Assembly: GCA_951799425.1 (NCBI GenBank)
Contig: OX637391.1
Location: 20,756,551 to 20,820,550, forward strand
Origin: Ilex aquifolium
Taxonomy: Eukaryota; Streptophyta; Magnoliopsida; Aquifoliales; Aquifoliaceae
Reading direction: 5' to 3'
Length of the DNA: 64,000 bases
Below are positions 47,371 to 60,065 of this stretch, one piece after another (the stretch's first letter is position 1; each line of letters opens with the position of its first letter). Under the pieces are notes generated by a model. It did not search any database. It was not told the origin of the DNA and saw nothing but the letters and a program-made list of their open reading frames with translations. Made by a program: the position numbers and the translations under genes.

Positions 47371-49640
47371 CGGTGGGACACTCACAGACTCATTTTATTC
47401 CTCCCTACCCCACCATGGGCCAGGGGAGCCAGTACCAGTTACAGAGTGCCGCACAGGGCCCTACTACGTCACGTGCGGGGATTCCGCAATCAGGCCAGAT
47501 GGGCCAGGGCATGGGTAGAGGTCGAGGGCAAGGTTCACAAGCCTGGACTTCAGGGACCTAGGGGCGTGTCTACGCCATTACACCTCAGACTGAGCCAGCG
47601 GATCAGTCGGTTGTTCAGGGTAGATTTCTATTTCCCGCTTATGGGCAAGTGTGTTATTTGACTCTGGTGCATCTCATTCTTTTATTGCTGCATCATGTGT
47701 GAAAGATTTGGGCTTAGAGGTCGAAACCTTGGAAGAGCCATTGTATGTGAGTTTTTCCCTAGGAGCTAGGGTAAGCGTTGATCAGATATGTCAAGGTTGT
47801 GAGTTAGAGATCTCGAGGATTCTACTCACCATGGACCTTAGGGTCATGGACATGTCGGAGTTCGATGTAATCCTTGGTATGGATTGGTTGACGGCACACC
47901 GAGTCGTCATTGATTGTGATCGGAAGAGGGTCACTGCCTACACCCCGGGAGGTGTTTGTTTCATGTTTCAGGGGGATAAGCACGATGCTTTACCCCAAGC
48001 CGTGTACGACTCTAGATGGCATGGACAGTTGATGGGTTGGCTAACAAGTCTTACCCTAGAGAATGAGGCGAGACAGGAGTTGGGTCTACCTCGGGTGGTT
48101 TGTGAGTATAAGGAGGTTTTTCCAGATGAACTACCGAGATTACCTCCACATAGATATGTAGACTTCACTATTGAGTTGCACCTAGGTACATCGCCTATTT
48201 CTATGACTCCACATAGGATGGCGCCTGCTGAGTTGCAAGAACTCAAGGTTCAATTACAGGAATTGTTGGACAGGGACTTTATTAGACCGAGCACTTCACC
48301 TTGGGGCGCTCCGGTGTTGTTTGCCAAGAAGAAGGACAAGACCCTTCGGCTATGCATAGACTACCGGTAGTTAAATAGGGTTACTATCAAGAATAGGTAC
48401 CCTTTGCCGAGGATTGATGATTTGTTTGATTAGTTGAGAGGAGCGCGGGTCTACTCCAAGATAGATATCCGCACCGGTTACCATCAGTTGAGGGTTAGAG
48501 AAGCGGATATCCCTAAGACGAAGTTTAGGACGCGGTATGGGCATTTCGAGTTCACTGTCATGCCTTTTGGGTTGACGAATGCCCCAGCGGTATTCATGGA
48601 TCTCATGCATAGGGTGTTCCAACCCTATTTAGATCAGTTTGTTGTGGTCTTTGTTGACGACATCTTGATCTACTCCAAGTCTGAGGAGGAGCATGGGGGT
48701 CACTTGAGGATTGTTCTCCAGGCCTTGAGAGACCATCAGTTGTATGCCAAATTCAGTAAGTGTGAATTTTGGCTTACTGAGGTGAAATTTTTGGGACATG
48801 TGGTGTCGGCTCCGGGTGTATCCGTGGACTCGGAAAAGGTTGAGGCAGTCATGAATTGGGAGAGGCCGAAGTCAGTCTTTGAGATACGCAGTTTCTTGGG
48901 ATTGGCAGGGTATTACAGGAGGTTCATTGATGACTTCTCCCGATTAGCTGCACCTATGACCAAGTTGACCCGGAAAGAGGTCAAGTTTGAGTGGAATGAC
49001 TCGTGTGAGAAGGCATTACAGGAGTTAAAGAGAAGGCTTACTTCAGCTCCTATTCTAATAGTCCCAGAAAGGGGACAGAGGTACACAATGTATTGTGATG
49101 CCTCTAAGGATGGACTTGGATGCGTTTTGATGCAGTCCGGGAGAGTAGTGGCTTATGGTTCTCAGCAGTTAAAGAACCACGAGCAGAATTACCCCACACA
49201 TGACATGGAGTTGGCGGCCATTATCTTTGCCTTGAAGGCTTGGTGCCACTATTTATATGGTGAGCAGTTTGAGGTGTTTTCGGACCATAAGAGTCTGAAG
49301 TATATCTTTACACAGTGGGACCTCAACATGAGGCAACGCAGGTGGATGGAGTACTTGGAGGACTACGATTTCACTTTGCACTATCATCCCGGTAAGGGAA
49401 ATGTGGTGGCTGACGCACTTAGTCGGAAGTCACGAGGAGTTGTGGCTAGTGTAGCTTCTAGGGAGTGGCAGATGCTCGAGACTGTGGGACAGTTCGGGCT
49501 ACACTATATGGGGCAGGCTCAGGGTACTTTGGGAAGTTTGGTGGCTACGCCTTCCCTACTGTGCAAAGTGATTGAGTCTCAGGGGCAATACCTAGAGATA
49601 TTGTCTATTAAGGACTGAGTACAGTCGGGTACAGGTGATG
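47371..49640 (+). pseudogene. Tekay B protease, RT and RNase H (fossil)
   Basis: Protease has [12 protein letters not shown] (about 47654) and [12 protein letters not shown] has [41 protein letters not shown] and the catalytic [10 protein letters not shown] (about 48648-48680). RNase H has [29 protein letters not shown] and [13 protein letters not shown] (49090-49320). Order and spacing are those of Ty3/gypsy pol. Broken, but long stretches remain open (for example 48434-49618). Confidence 0.88.
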
Positions 49641-51004
49641 AGGGTTGGGCCATTCACAAGGATGGTAGTCTTCAGTTTAGGGGAAGGGTTGTGGTTCCCC
49701 AGTTAGCAAAGCTGAGAGAGGAGATCCTTAGGGAGTTCCATTGCTTCCGTTTTACTGTACACCCCGGTGGCACGAAGATGTATCAATATCTTCGTCGCCA
49801 GTATTATTGGAGCGGGATGAAGAAACACGTTGGGGATTTTGTTAGCCAATGTCTCACGTGTCAGCAGGTGAAGGCTAAACACCAGAGGCCAGCAGGGTTA
49901 CTCCAGCCCTTGGAGGTAGCTGAGTGGAAGTGGGAGCATGTCACGATGGATTTTGTGACCCACTTGCCACGAACATCGTGAGGGCATGACGCAGTATGGG
50001 TGATAGTGGACCGGCTTACGAAGTCGGTACACTTTTTGGCGGTGCGAATAACCTTCACAGTGGAGGAATTCTGCAGGTTATATATACAAGAGATTGTCCG
50101 GTTGCATGGGGTGCCCGTATCTATAGTATCGGATCGGGATCCCAAGTTTACGGCTCATTTTTGGGAGAGTTTCCAGTGAGCCATGGGGACACAGTTGATG
50201 ATGAACACTGCTTTTCATCCCCAGACGGACGGTCAGTCGGAGAGGACCATCCAGACTTTAGAGGACATGCTACGGGCATGCATCCTAGATCTCAAGGGTA
50301 GTTGGGAAAAGCACCTACCCTTAGTGGAGTTCGCTTACAACAACAGTTATCAGGCAAGCATACAGATGGCACCCTATAAGACACTATATGGGAGGCCTTG
50401 TCGATCTCCGGTTTGTTGGACGGAGGTAAGAGAGAGGCCCTCTACGGGTCCGAATTTGGTAAAGGACACCTCTGAGAAGGTGGACTTGATACGGAAGCGT
50501 CTTCTCACGGCTTAGAGCTGGCAGAAGAGCTACGCCGACAGACGGCGGCGACTTCTAGAGTTTGAGGTGGGAGATCATGTCTTCTTGAAGGTGATGCCTA
50601 AGAGAGGAGTGGTCAGGTTCGGCAAGCGGGAGAAACTGTCGCCGAGGTATATCGGGCCCTTCGAGGTACTTGAAAGGGTAGATACAGTTGCTTACCGGTT
50701 GGCGTTACCGCCAAATCTATCGGGTGTTCATGCGGTATTCTATGTCTCTATGCTCCGGAAGTATTCTCCAGATTCGACACATGTGGTGGATTGGGGTGAG
50801 TTGATTGTTGATGCGGATGGTACCTTCGAGGAGGGACCGGTGCGTATCATGGATAACCAGGATCAGGTTTTGCGAGGTAAGACCGTGAGGCCAGTGAAGG
50901 TGCTGTGGCAGCACCGAGGAGTGGAGAAGGCAACCTGGGAGCATGAGGACGCTAGACGTACCAGTTATCCTTTCTTATTCGAGGATAGAGGTACATTATT
51001 ATAG
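49641..51004 (+). pseudogene. Tekay B integrase and chromodomain (fossil)
   Basis: The zinc-finger region (HPGGTKMYQYLRRQYYW...CLTCQQVKA) and core ([31 protein letters not shown]) are followed by the GPY/F module (SPRYIGPFEVLERV) and a C-terminal chromodomain-like tail (EEGPVRIMDNQDQVLRGKT, VLWQHRGVEKATWEHEDA). The tail places it among chromoviruses, whose integrases are thought to steer insertion to particular chromatin. Broken. Confidence 0.85.
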
Positions 51005-51085
51005 TCATCTAGTATTATATGACTGTGCACACGCATGTGGTTGAATGTCCATGTGTGTGTGAATTTCGGGGACGAAATTCTTTTT

Positions 51086-51097
51086 AGGGGGGAAGAA
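51086..51097 (+). other. Tekay B polypurine tract
   Basis: AGGGGGGAAGAA, immediately before the 3' LTR at 51098. Confidence 0.85.
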
Positions 51098-53743
51098 TGT
51101 AAAACCCGGGTAAATTTGAACTTTTTACAAAAAGGGGTAAAACGGTAAATTGCCACTACGGTACGGGTTGCAAACCTGAAATTTTCTAGATCTCAGATGA
51201 TGAAACGGATCTCACTGTTGGATTTGTCTCGCGAAATCTAGTTACCCAAACAAATTTCGTCGGATTCCGAGATAATCAGATTTTTCACGTTTTTCGAGGC
51301 GACAGGTGTTCAGTTACCCCCAAAAACGAAATTTTTAAGAAAATTTTGAAAGTTGAGAAATAATTTAAATAAATTTAATATAAAATAATTTGAACTTAAA
51401 CCGGGACAAAATTAATCCTTTCGGGGTGAAAAAGGACCCGAACAAGTGGGGCACACTTGGCGCAACGTGAGCCAAGTCTTTAAAACTATAAATAGGGGCT
51501 AAATATATGAAAATCAGACATTTTCTCACCCCATTCTCTGCTGGTCTGAACGTTGGAGCTGAAAGGAGAGCAAGAGAGGAAAAAAATCAAACTTCAAGCT
51601 TTCTCCCTACGATTTTCGAAGTTCCGTCGGTCGGAATCCTTCGAACCAAGAGTTAAAGTCGATCACCTCGTCGAAGGGTACGCCTACATACCAAAAAGAG
51701 CTGATTTCACCGAAGATCCAAAGAGAAGATTTTGGGAAGTCAAGACTTTGAGGTTGGTGTTGGTGTCCTTGGAGGTTCTACCACTTCTATTACGCTTCAA
51801 GAGGCAGGGTTCCTTCCTACTTTGATTTATTTCTAACATAGGGTGTTCAAATGGATTGGTTAGATGTATAAAACTATCTATGACTTGCCTATAGTCATGG
51901 AAATACGGAAATGGATATGGGAATGGTTTAAAACAAATCCCTAGATTGGAATTGATATGTGGTAATTACTTGTGTAATTCCATAGAATTTGGGGCTGTTT
52001 TATGGGCTGTATATGGGCTATTTTGTGGGCTGTATATGGACTGTATATGGGCTGTTTTGTGGGTTGTATATGGGCTGTATATGGGCTGTTTTGTGGGCTG
52101 TATATGGACTATTTTGGGGCTGATTTATGGGCTGTATATGGGCTATTTTGTGGGTTGTATATAGATTGTTTTGGGGCTATTTTATGGGCTGTTATATGGG
52201 CTGTTATGTGGGCTGTTTTGGGTTGTTATGTGCTTATATGTGCCTTTGTAATACAATACGTTATTGGCATAATTATGAAATAGTATGCTTGTGATTGTGT
52301 TAAGTATGAAATGTTGATATATTTGTATTAATATATTGACATTGTGATGAATTTTTTTGGAGATTATATGCATATGATATAATTGTCCATGATACATGTT
52401 GAAATGTATGGTTAAATTGATCCATGACATTCATTACATATGAGACATGGTATGTGGTTAAATTTGCTCATATGACACTCATTACATATGTAGCATGACG
52501 TTGGTAGTGCAATGGTTCATTACATTGCATGTGTATGGAGGCATCACATTCATGGCTTTGTACATGAGTGTGAGTGTGTGAGTGCATGGTTTAATCAAAC
52601 ACCATACTTGGTGGTTGATGGTGGGCTCGGGAAAGTTGGGTTGAAGATCCGACTGAGTCGCACGGTTGCATGCATGGAAAACTTGTGTCAGGTATAGCAA
52701 GAAGGGCTAGACTCTCCCTCGGGTGCAAAACCCGGCTACTGGGTTCACACACTCCCCTGAGGTGAAATTCCAGAAAAGTGTGATGGTGTACGGAACCGGC
52801 GGTTGTGATACCAAAATCCGTTGTCCAACAAAGACACAATATTTTGTTTATAAAACACCCATTCAATGGGTAACATCCACAATGATTTGGTTTTATAAAT
52901 ACATAATTTTATTTCAAACAATCATTGGATGTATTTTCGTCAATTGACGGATTCATTACACATGTGCATTGCATTGTGTTGTGGGAGTCGGTGAGGACTT
53001 GGGTCGAAGTTGCGTGAGTGAGTCTCGTCTCATTTCATGGCATGACATAAGATTCCTATCATTGAATGCATATTCTTGATTGGAATGTTTTGAATGATTG
53101 ATTGTTGCATGTGACATTTCATATGCATCAAGGATGGGGAGTAGCCTCTGTAGGAGATACTCTATTGAGCGTTGCTCACCCTATACGGGAAAATATTTCA
53201 GGTACGGGTTATACGCCGATGGACGGCACTCACTCGGGCACTTAAGGAGGAAGAAAAGCCGAGATGTGGCTTTATTTTGAGTTCTTGTAAAATCATTGTG
53301 AAAATTATGATTTTGAGCATGTAAATATTTGAAAATAGTCGTAGTGGGACTCACATGGACTGTTTTGAATGTAAATTTCATGATGTATGAGTTTGGTTAG
53401 GTTTTCTCAAAACTCCATATTTCTGGACTATTTTTAATATAACATTGCACGTTTTTATATGAGTATGGATAAATGGACCCGGTGTGGTCAATGTTTACTT
53501 ATAAATGGACCCGGTGTGGTCAACGTTGAATATTGGACCTCGGATGGGTCTTGTGATTGTATGATGCACATGTTGTGTTTTTGGGTAGAGCTCCCCGTAC
53601 AAAGGAGACTTTGCCCGAATTTTTGTTCAATCATGGACCCCGGTAAATGGGGCATAACGGCGCGATATCGAGTTACTTGGTATTCACCGGTATTCTGCTG
53701 GTTGATGGGTAATCAACGGACCGTCGGATTGTGGGCCGTCACA
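51098..53743 (+). repeat. Tekay B 3' LTR
   Basis: 2646 bp, same ends as the 5' LTR. TATA at 51487-51494; minisatellite at 51991-52245. Followed by the AGATT duplication. Confidence 0.9.
51991..52245 (+). repeat. GGGCTGT minisatellite in the B 3' LTR
   Basis: Same units as 44278-44590 but about 60 bp shorter. Confidence 0.85.
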
Positions 53744-53748
53744 AGATT

Positions 53749-54647
53749 CGACTGAGTCGCATGGTTTGCATTGAAAATAGGGTCGGGGTTAGCAAGAAGG
53801 GCTAGACAATCCTCGGGTGTAAGACCCGGTCACTTAGGATACACATTCCTTTGGTTTAGTCCATGAAGTGTGTCGGTGTACGCGGAACCGTTGGTGGAAG
53901 TTCATGAATTCCGTGTCGGTTGGGTACCCGTTGGTGTATGTCCATAAATACCCACCCCAAGAAAGACCCAAAGATTTATAATAGTCATTTTATGTGTAAC
54001 ATAAATGGTGGATTCATACACATTGGCATTGCATGTGTTACGGGAGTCGGGAAGGGTTCGAGTTGCAGTGCATGAGTGAGTCTCATCTCATTTCATGGCA
54101 TGGCATGGTGATTTCCAACATTGAATTGCATATTCTTGATTGGAATGATTGTTGCTTGTTGAATGTTGCATGTGGACATTTCATATGCACTTAGGTTGGG
54201 GAGTGGCCTCTTTAGGAGATACCCTATTGAGCGTGGCTCACCCTTTATGGGAAAACATTCCAGGTGCGGGTTATACACCGGTGGACGACTCGTATTTGGG
54301 GCCTCAAGGATGAAGAAAAGCCGACTTGTGGCTTTTAAACCTTGTTTTGTAAAATTTTTGTGAAATTCGATTTTGGACATGTAAATCTATGGAAATGATT
54401 GTAATTGAACTTGTATTAACTATGTTTGATGCATAAATTCATGATGTGGGAGTATGAATTGATGTATATTAGACATCGGATAGGTCATGTGATTAAATGT
54501 TGTATGATTGTACAAGTTGTGTTTTGGGTAGAGCTCCCTGTAAAAAGGAGACTCTGCCCGAATTGTTACATAGTATCCACGGGTATTCCGCGGGTTGATG
54601 AGTGATCAACAGGTTGACAAAGGACCCTCGATTTTTGGGGCATCACA
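53749..54647 (+). repeat. Tekay A 3' LTR, right part
   Basis: Resumes after B's target duplication and ends GGGGCATCACA. The text ACTGAGTCGCATGG at its start matches the same point of B's own LTR (near 44996). Confidence 0.8.
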
Positions 54648-54652
54648 TTTTT

Positions 54653-57023
54653 GATACCATTTCTGAGAGTTTCCAAATGTGGGACTCGGCATCACCAAAT
54701 ATTGTTGAAACCAAACCATCTTCATCTCTGGGAGGGAAATATGTTAAAAGAGGATGATGACTTGAGGGAAAAAATGACTACTTTGTCTCGAAAGCTAGAG
54801 GCTCTAGAGATGAAAAAGTTCATTGAAGTTTCTATTATGTCTCCTACTGACCAGTTGTGTGGAATTTATGCGGTTAAGACATCCCACGGGGAGTGTCCTA
54901 CCATCCCAGCATTTAATGAAGTCTTGATGGAATGGTCCAATGCTATTTCCAACTTTAACAAATCCTATTCAAATCCATATCCTATAATCCAGGGTGGCAA
55001 AATCACCCGAATTTTAGCTGGAGAAACACACAATCTGTGAGTCAGCAACTAGGTTCAACTCCTCCACAACCTTATGCTTAGCAACCATATCAACCTTACG
55101 AACCCCCACACAAAAGAAGTCTGAAAGATATCATAAATCAGTTCATTCAGAGTAAAATGAGCTTCAATACACTATCCACTCATGCATTTAATGTTTTCAA
55201 AGCTCAAAACATTGAGGATATTAAGAGTCATTTGGCTAAGTTGACCCAGTCTCTGAGCACAACGGAGAAGAAAAAGTTTCCGTCTCAATCTAAACCTCCA
55301 CAGGGTCAAACTCAGGCTAACTTCATATCTTCTGAATCTTCTCCAAGCCAAGTCCAAGCAACTACCACACTAAGGAGTGGTAAAGTGATTGATAAAACTA
55401 TCAAAGCCAAAACCCTTGAACCAGTAGCTGAGTCAATCTTTGCCAATGAACCAATTGAGTCTGAACCAATTGTTCAAAAAGAAATAGAGTTGCTTAACGA
55501 AAAAGACAAATTAAATCCTGTTCCTTTGTCTTTTCCTCAACGAGTCAAGAAACCTCAATCATTGAACAATCATGTTGAAAATTTTGAGTTGTTTAAGTTA
55601 GTGAGTCAAGAAACCTCAACCATTGAACAATCATGTTGAAAATTTTGAATTGTTTAAGTTAGTGAAAATGAATATCCCCCTGTTGGATGCAATCAAACAA
55701 TTCCTATAATATGCTGAGTTTTTGAAAGAACTTTACACAATGAAAAGAAGGATAAATGTATAGAAAATATCATTTTTGACTGAACATTCCAGTGCTATCA
55801 TTCAGCACAAGGCCCCAATGAAGAACAAAGATCCTGGGAGTCCCACGGTTTCATGCATAATTGGAAACTTCAGAATTGAGCAAGTTTTGCTTGATCTTGG
55901 AACTAGTGTTAATTTACTCTCATAAACAGTCTATGAGCAGTTACGGTTGGGTAAGTTGAAACCCAAAAATGTCGCATTGTAGTTGACTGACCATTCTGTG
56001 AAAATTCCACGAGGAGTGGTTGAGGACATTCTTGTTCAAGTTGATAAATGCTATTTTTCTGTGAATTTTATTGTTTTGGATACACAGCTAGTTTTTGCAT
56101 ATCACTACACAAATTCCTATCATTTGGGGTTATCTGTTCCTTGCTACATCTAATACTTTGATTAATTGTAAGAATGGAATCATGAAACTTTCATTTGGTA
56201 ACATGATATTTGAATTAAATGTGTTTGATATTGCAAAGCAACCCAAGGAGAAGGAAGATCTGCAAGAAGTAAATTGCATTGAGTCATTAACTCAGAGTCT
56301 CTTTGAAAATGCATGCAGTAAAAGAGAGTCACATGCATTGTTAGAGCTCGTAAATAATTGTGAGTCTATTGTAAATACGTCTATTGTTAGAATATGGGTT
56401 CAAAAATTTGAAGAGTTATCACCCAATGGAATAAAGTTTGTTGAGTCTTGTGTCATGGCTCCCAAACCAACGTTGAAACATCTTCAGACTGACTTAAAAT
56501 ATGTCTTTTTGGGGGCAGATGAAACTTACCCAGTGGTGATATCTTCAAAATGATCAGAGTCTCAAGAAAGTCAATTGATAAGGGTCATAAAAAATCATCA
56601 AAGTGCAATTGTTTGGACAGTAGCAGATATTAAGGGAATAAGTCATCTTCTCTGTACTCATTGTATATACTTTAAAGAAGATTCTAAACCATCTCGACAA
56701 CCACAACGTAGGGTAAACCCACATCTTAAAGAAGTGGTCAGGACTGAAGTACTTAAACTATTAGATGCAGGAATCATATATTCATCTTTGATAACAAATG
56801 GGTAAGTCCTACACAAGTAGTACACAAAAATTCTTGTGTCACAGTAGTGAGAAATCAAGAAAATGAATTGGTCCCTATACGTACAGTCACTAGTTGGAGT
56901 ATGTGTATCGATTATCAAAAGTTAAATTTTCTTACCAGAAAACACCATTTTCTTTTACCCTTTCTAGATCAAGTTCTTTAGATGATAGTTGGACATGCAT
57001 TTTATTATTTTTTGGATGGGTAC
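54653..57023 (+). pseudogene. E1 gag end, protease and RT start (fossil)
   Basis: Readings TLSRKLEALEMKKFIEV and ECPTIPAFNEVLMEWSNAIS (gag, 54750-54990) are followed by a Gln/Pro-rich linker. Then comes protease-like LLDLGTSVNLLS and a block with TLINCKNGIMKLSFGNMIFE (to about 56220), a connection with KYVFLGADETYPVVISSK, and RT start (VVRTEVLKLLDAGIIY, 56730-56790). It closely parallels E2 and E4. It stops at 57023, within the RT phrase FYYFLDGY, where E4 is inserted. Broken in many places. Confidence 0.8.
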
Positions 57024-58370
57024 TGATTACGCCCAAAGAATAACGCGGTAATTGCAGCACAGCTTTGGGGTATCGATTCCACAGAGAGACAAACTAAAAG
57101 AATAGTAGACAGGAAGAAAGAAACTAAAGAAAAATATTAAATGATTACTGGAGGATAAAGATTAATTTTAAATGCAAATTAAAGTGAAACAAAGTGACTA
57201 ACGTAAAAAGTACTCAAATTTGACAAACAGTAAAACGACGGGAATCCCTTGCACAAATCTGGTATTTTAATTATTCTTAATTCATGGAATAACTCAATTA
57301 GGAATTCAATTCCCAAAATTGCCAACCGGAAGGTATAGATTTATAAACCAAGATCAAACCACATGTAACCCTTTGAAGAATCATTCACCACTTTAAAAAT
57401 ACGTAAATTATTATCACTATTGAGAAAATCCAACGACGACAACATACTCAAGAAGCAATATTGCAGCAAAGAATTAAATCAATATAGATAAATAATTGAT
57501 CCAAACATAATCAAAGAACTAATCCATTCAATAGAAAAAGCATGACTGAATCCATAAATAGAATAAATTCTATGACTATTCGGAGAAGAAACACTAACAA
57601 TAAATTGAGAATGATAAAACAAAAGAGTCTTATTAATTAGAAATCAAATACATAAATTAAAAATAAATAAAATACCATCTACTGTGTAAGTTCATCATTC
57701 GCCTTACTTGAGAATTTAGTTACCCATAAATATAATGGACAACAAAAATCTCCAAAAGAAATAAAGCAAATCAGCGGCCATTGGAGTTTTTTGCTCTCTG
57801 ATCTGCGTCCGTTTTCTGCCCAGAACCAGCCGCCTCCCTCCTTCTGTTTTCTTCCAGCCGCTACACCCAGGAAAAAGAAGAAAAAACCAGCCGCCTCACA
57901 CCAAAGGAAAAGCAAGAATTTCAAACCTAAAGTCAACCTTCTTTTTTTGGAAAAATACTTTTTCCTCCCCTATTTATTTCAGCCTCTTTATTTCAACCCC
58001 TAGAGCCCAAGTCTTGTATAATTTGAGAAAGATTAAGTCCAATAAAAATAATGAGTGCTGGGCCCACGTGATAGCATCATCAATTTCAGCCCTTTTTATT
58101 CCATGGGCTGTCATCAAAATAAAAACAAATATAAAAGCCCAATAATAAAGTTCCAAAAATGTTAATTGTAAATCCATTTGTAAGTTATCTCTCACCAACC
58201 AATAATGCAATATTTAAGATTTAAAATATTATAAAATCATGCTCAAGTACATCTCAGTGTGAATAGATATTAAATTCAATAATAGAAATTATATCTAATT
58301 ATTTCTATTCACATTGTAGCATTTTAATCTAATAATAGGGTATTTAGAATGCACTTTCGCGCACTCATCA
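57024..58370 (-). repeat. E4 3' LTR
   Basis: Plus-strand TGATTACGCCC...GCACTCATCA, 1347 bp; on its strand TGATGAGTGCG...GGGCGTAATCA. A TATA-like AAATAAATAGGGG (minus) lies near 57969-57980. I see no CpG palindrome cluster in it, unlike the E2 LTR. Confidence 0.85.
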
Positions 58371-58406
58371 CACCCCCCAACTTACTCATTGCTAGTCCCT
58401 AGCAAT
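58371..58406 (-). other. E4 polypurine tract and adjacent perfect hairpin
   Basis: The PPT (minus GTTGGGGGGTG, plus 58371-58381) stands directly before the LTR. Just upstream (on the minus strand) is a perfect inverted repeat, ATTGCTAG-TCC-CTAGCAAT (58388-58406), 8 bp arms and a 3-base loop. Confidence 0.8.
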
Positions 58407-60065
58407 TTTCATGCCAAAACAATGAAAGAAAACATAGAAAATCACACACAAAGGCCACCAAGTCACACTTTCTAGATTCACATATCAAAACAATCTTAGG
58501 AATTCAATAACCCAATCACAAGCAATCCACCTGAAGCAATCCACAGAGTGTGTGTGTGTTCCAAACTATATCCATCTTACCAGAAGCCCTGACACATGCA
58601 ACATCAAGAACATCTCAAGCGAAAGGTTCAACTCCATAACTCACGGGTATAAAAGTGTTTCGTGGGAAGATTCTCTCTATGGAGTTGACAATGGGTGTGA
58701 ACACACTCTCATGGGTAATTAGGCAATTTTGTACAAGCAACAAGCAAACATTGATCTTATGATATGAATACTAACAAATGAGACTTCCACCAATCTTTCC
58801 CAAAAGTTTACTTAGGATCAGAACGGTCAATACAAAAGGTTGTAACGTGGTTTAGATTTGAGGCTATATAAAAAAAATGAAAAGGATTCAAAAACTTCCA
58901 AGTACATACAAATGGAATCTTGTTAAATCTCTTAATAAACCACATTTCTCGCTTGATGTACTATTCAACCTTTCAAGTCATAGAATAATGCCTTTTTTTT
59001 TTTTTCCTTTTTTTTTGAAACAATTTGGTACACAATAATGTCACCCTGGTATTTTTTCTATTTCTAACCAGCCTCGGTATTTTTTCTTTGAAGCTCACTC
59101 ACTTGAACACCTTGTAACTCGTGTTCTTTCCTTTTCTTTCTCTTTCTCTTTCTTTTTTTTAAAAGAGAATTCCACATCTAGTACACACTTGGAAGTAACA
59201 AGGGTAAAGAAAATCAGTGTATAGGTTATACTCCAATGTGGAGAGGTATGGATAATGTAGGCATATGAAAAGAAAATGTTACATGTGTTTATTGGCTCAA
59301 AATTGGCTACTAGGGGTCCATGGTGGAAAGGGTTAGCTTGAAAGGCTCAAACGTTGATCCTAAGTTGACCTTCGTCATATCCCAAGTATATCCACCATCT
59401 TACCACAAACCATGTAATGATATTCTCAAAAGAAGTACCCAATTCAACAGATCAATGAACGTTTATCACAATTTGCTGCATTTGTAGGCTCTCAATCCTC
59501 TCCAAAACTCACATGAATACTTAAGCAAAAGAGTTCTCTAGCTACATGTGTCAAACCACCATCTTACCACAAAGCTTGGATGAGTGCATTAGGGGTTCTG
59601 TGAATGCTTCAGCAAAAAAAATGATTATGGTGGGTTTGAAGAATTCACGAAGATGGCTATGAATGAGAATAAGTACACATGTGAAAAGGATGCACGTGTG
59701 ATGTAAAATTAAAAACATTTGACACATTAAAATATGCCACACAGTTCCAACAAACATTTTAAATATTGAATTTGCACCACCACCCCCAACTTAAATGAAA
59801 CATTGTCCTCAATGTTTAAGAATCAAATTTGAATGGAGAGTAACTAAAAATGGTAGAATACACCTGATGAGTGACGTGGGTAGTTCGCTAAGCATCAAAG
59901 ATGGTAACCTGAAATGACAAAATGAAACTAACCTGCAAATAAAAACAAAGAAAACAACAGCAAACTAAAAGGAAAAGAAAAGAAAAGAAAAGAAAAGAAA
60001 TAAAATAAAAGAAATAAAACAAAACAAACAAAACAAATAAAGAAAAACATACCTGCATGGTGTGG
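58407..60065 (-). other. E4 spacer between integrase and PPT
   Basis: 1.66 kb with no recognisable gene. It contains T-rich and CT-rich runs (58990-59010, 59140-59160) and an (AAAAG)n microsatellite (about 59970-60000). Confidence 0.7.
59970..60000. repeat. (AAAAG)n microsatellite
   Basis: Six or so AAAAG units followed by related A-rich units to about 60050. Confidence 0.8.

Larger units (their letters stand above)
43384..53743 (+). mobile_element. B: full-length Tekay (Del) chromovirus
   Basis: 10.36 kb with both LTRs (43384-46079 and 51098-53743) and AGATT on both sides (43379-43383 and 53744-53748). It is inserted into the 3' LTR of element A. Internal order is PBS (46083-46094), gag, protease, RT, RNase H, integrase, chromodomain, PPT (51086-51097), as in all chromoviruses. 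The LTRs differ by about 4-5% in the stretches I compared by eye; with usual plant rates this suggests an age of a few million years at most. It looks complete in structure but is broken, with roughly ten disruptions in the coding part. Confidence 0.9.
22097..54647 (+). mobile_element. A: Tekay (Del) chromovirus, eroded and multiply interrupted
   Basis: It starts TGTAAAACACGGG (22097) and ends GGGGCATCACA (54647), with the duplication TTTTT at 22092-22096 and 54648-54652 and E1 gag on both sides. Parts: 5' LTR (22097-23293), PBS, a protease-region remnant (to 24044), RNase H/integrase/chromodomain remnants (39933-42050), PPT (42051-42064) and 3' LTR (42065-43383 and 53749-54647). E2 (24045-39932) and element B (43384-53743) are inserted into it. 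It is strongly broken, with large parts missing and many disruptions. It resembles B in every shared part but belongs to a different subfamily by LTR sequence. Confidence 0.85.
13247..57023 (+). mobile_element. E1: Athila-type Ty3/gypsy element, heavily interrupted
   Basis: E1 is in the + orientation and inserted in the copia gag. Parts in the window: 5' LTR (13247-14831), PBS, gag start (to 15047 and 21487-22096), gag end, protease and the first part of RT (54653-57023). It is interrupted by the Helitron (15048-21486), by Tekay element A with its own nest (22097-54647, plus the TTTTT duplication), and it is cut at 57024 by E4. Its 3' part should lie right of the window. It is clearly broken, with many disruptions. 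Assignment rests on the tRNA-Asp-type PBS and on gag, PR and RT sequences closely like those of E2 and E4. Confidence 0.8.

Noticed and set aside
57679-58003. Open frames on both strands in the E4 LTR (Pro/Lys-rich and Gly-rich)
   Set aside because: Inside the LTR leader; compositional, with no conserved protein feature.
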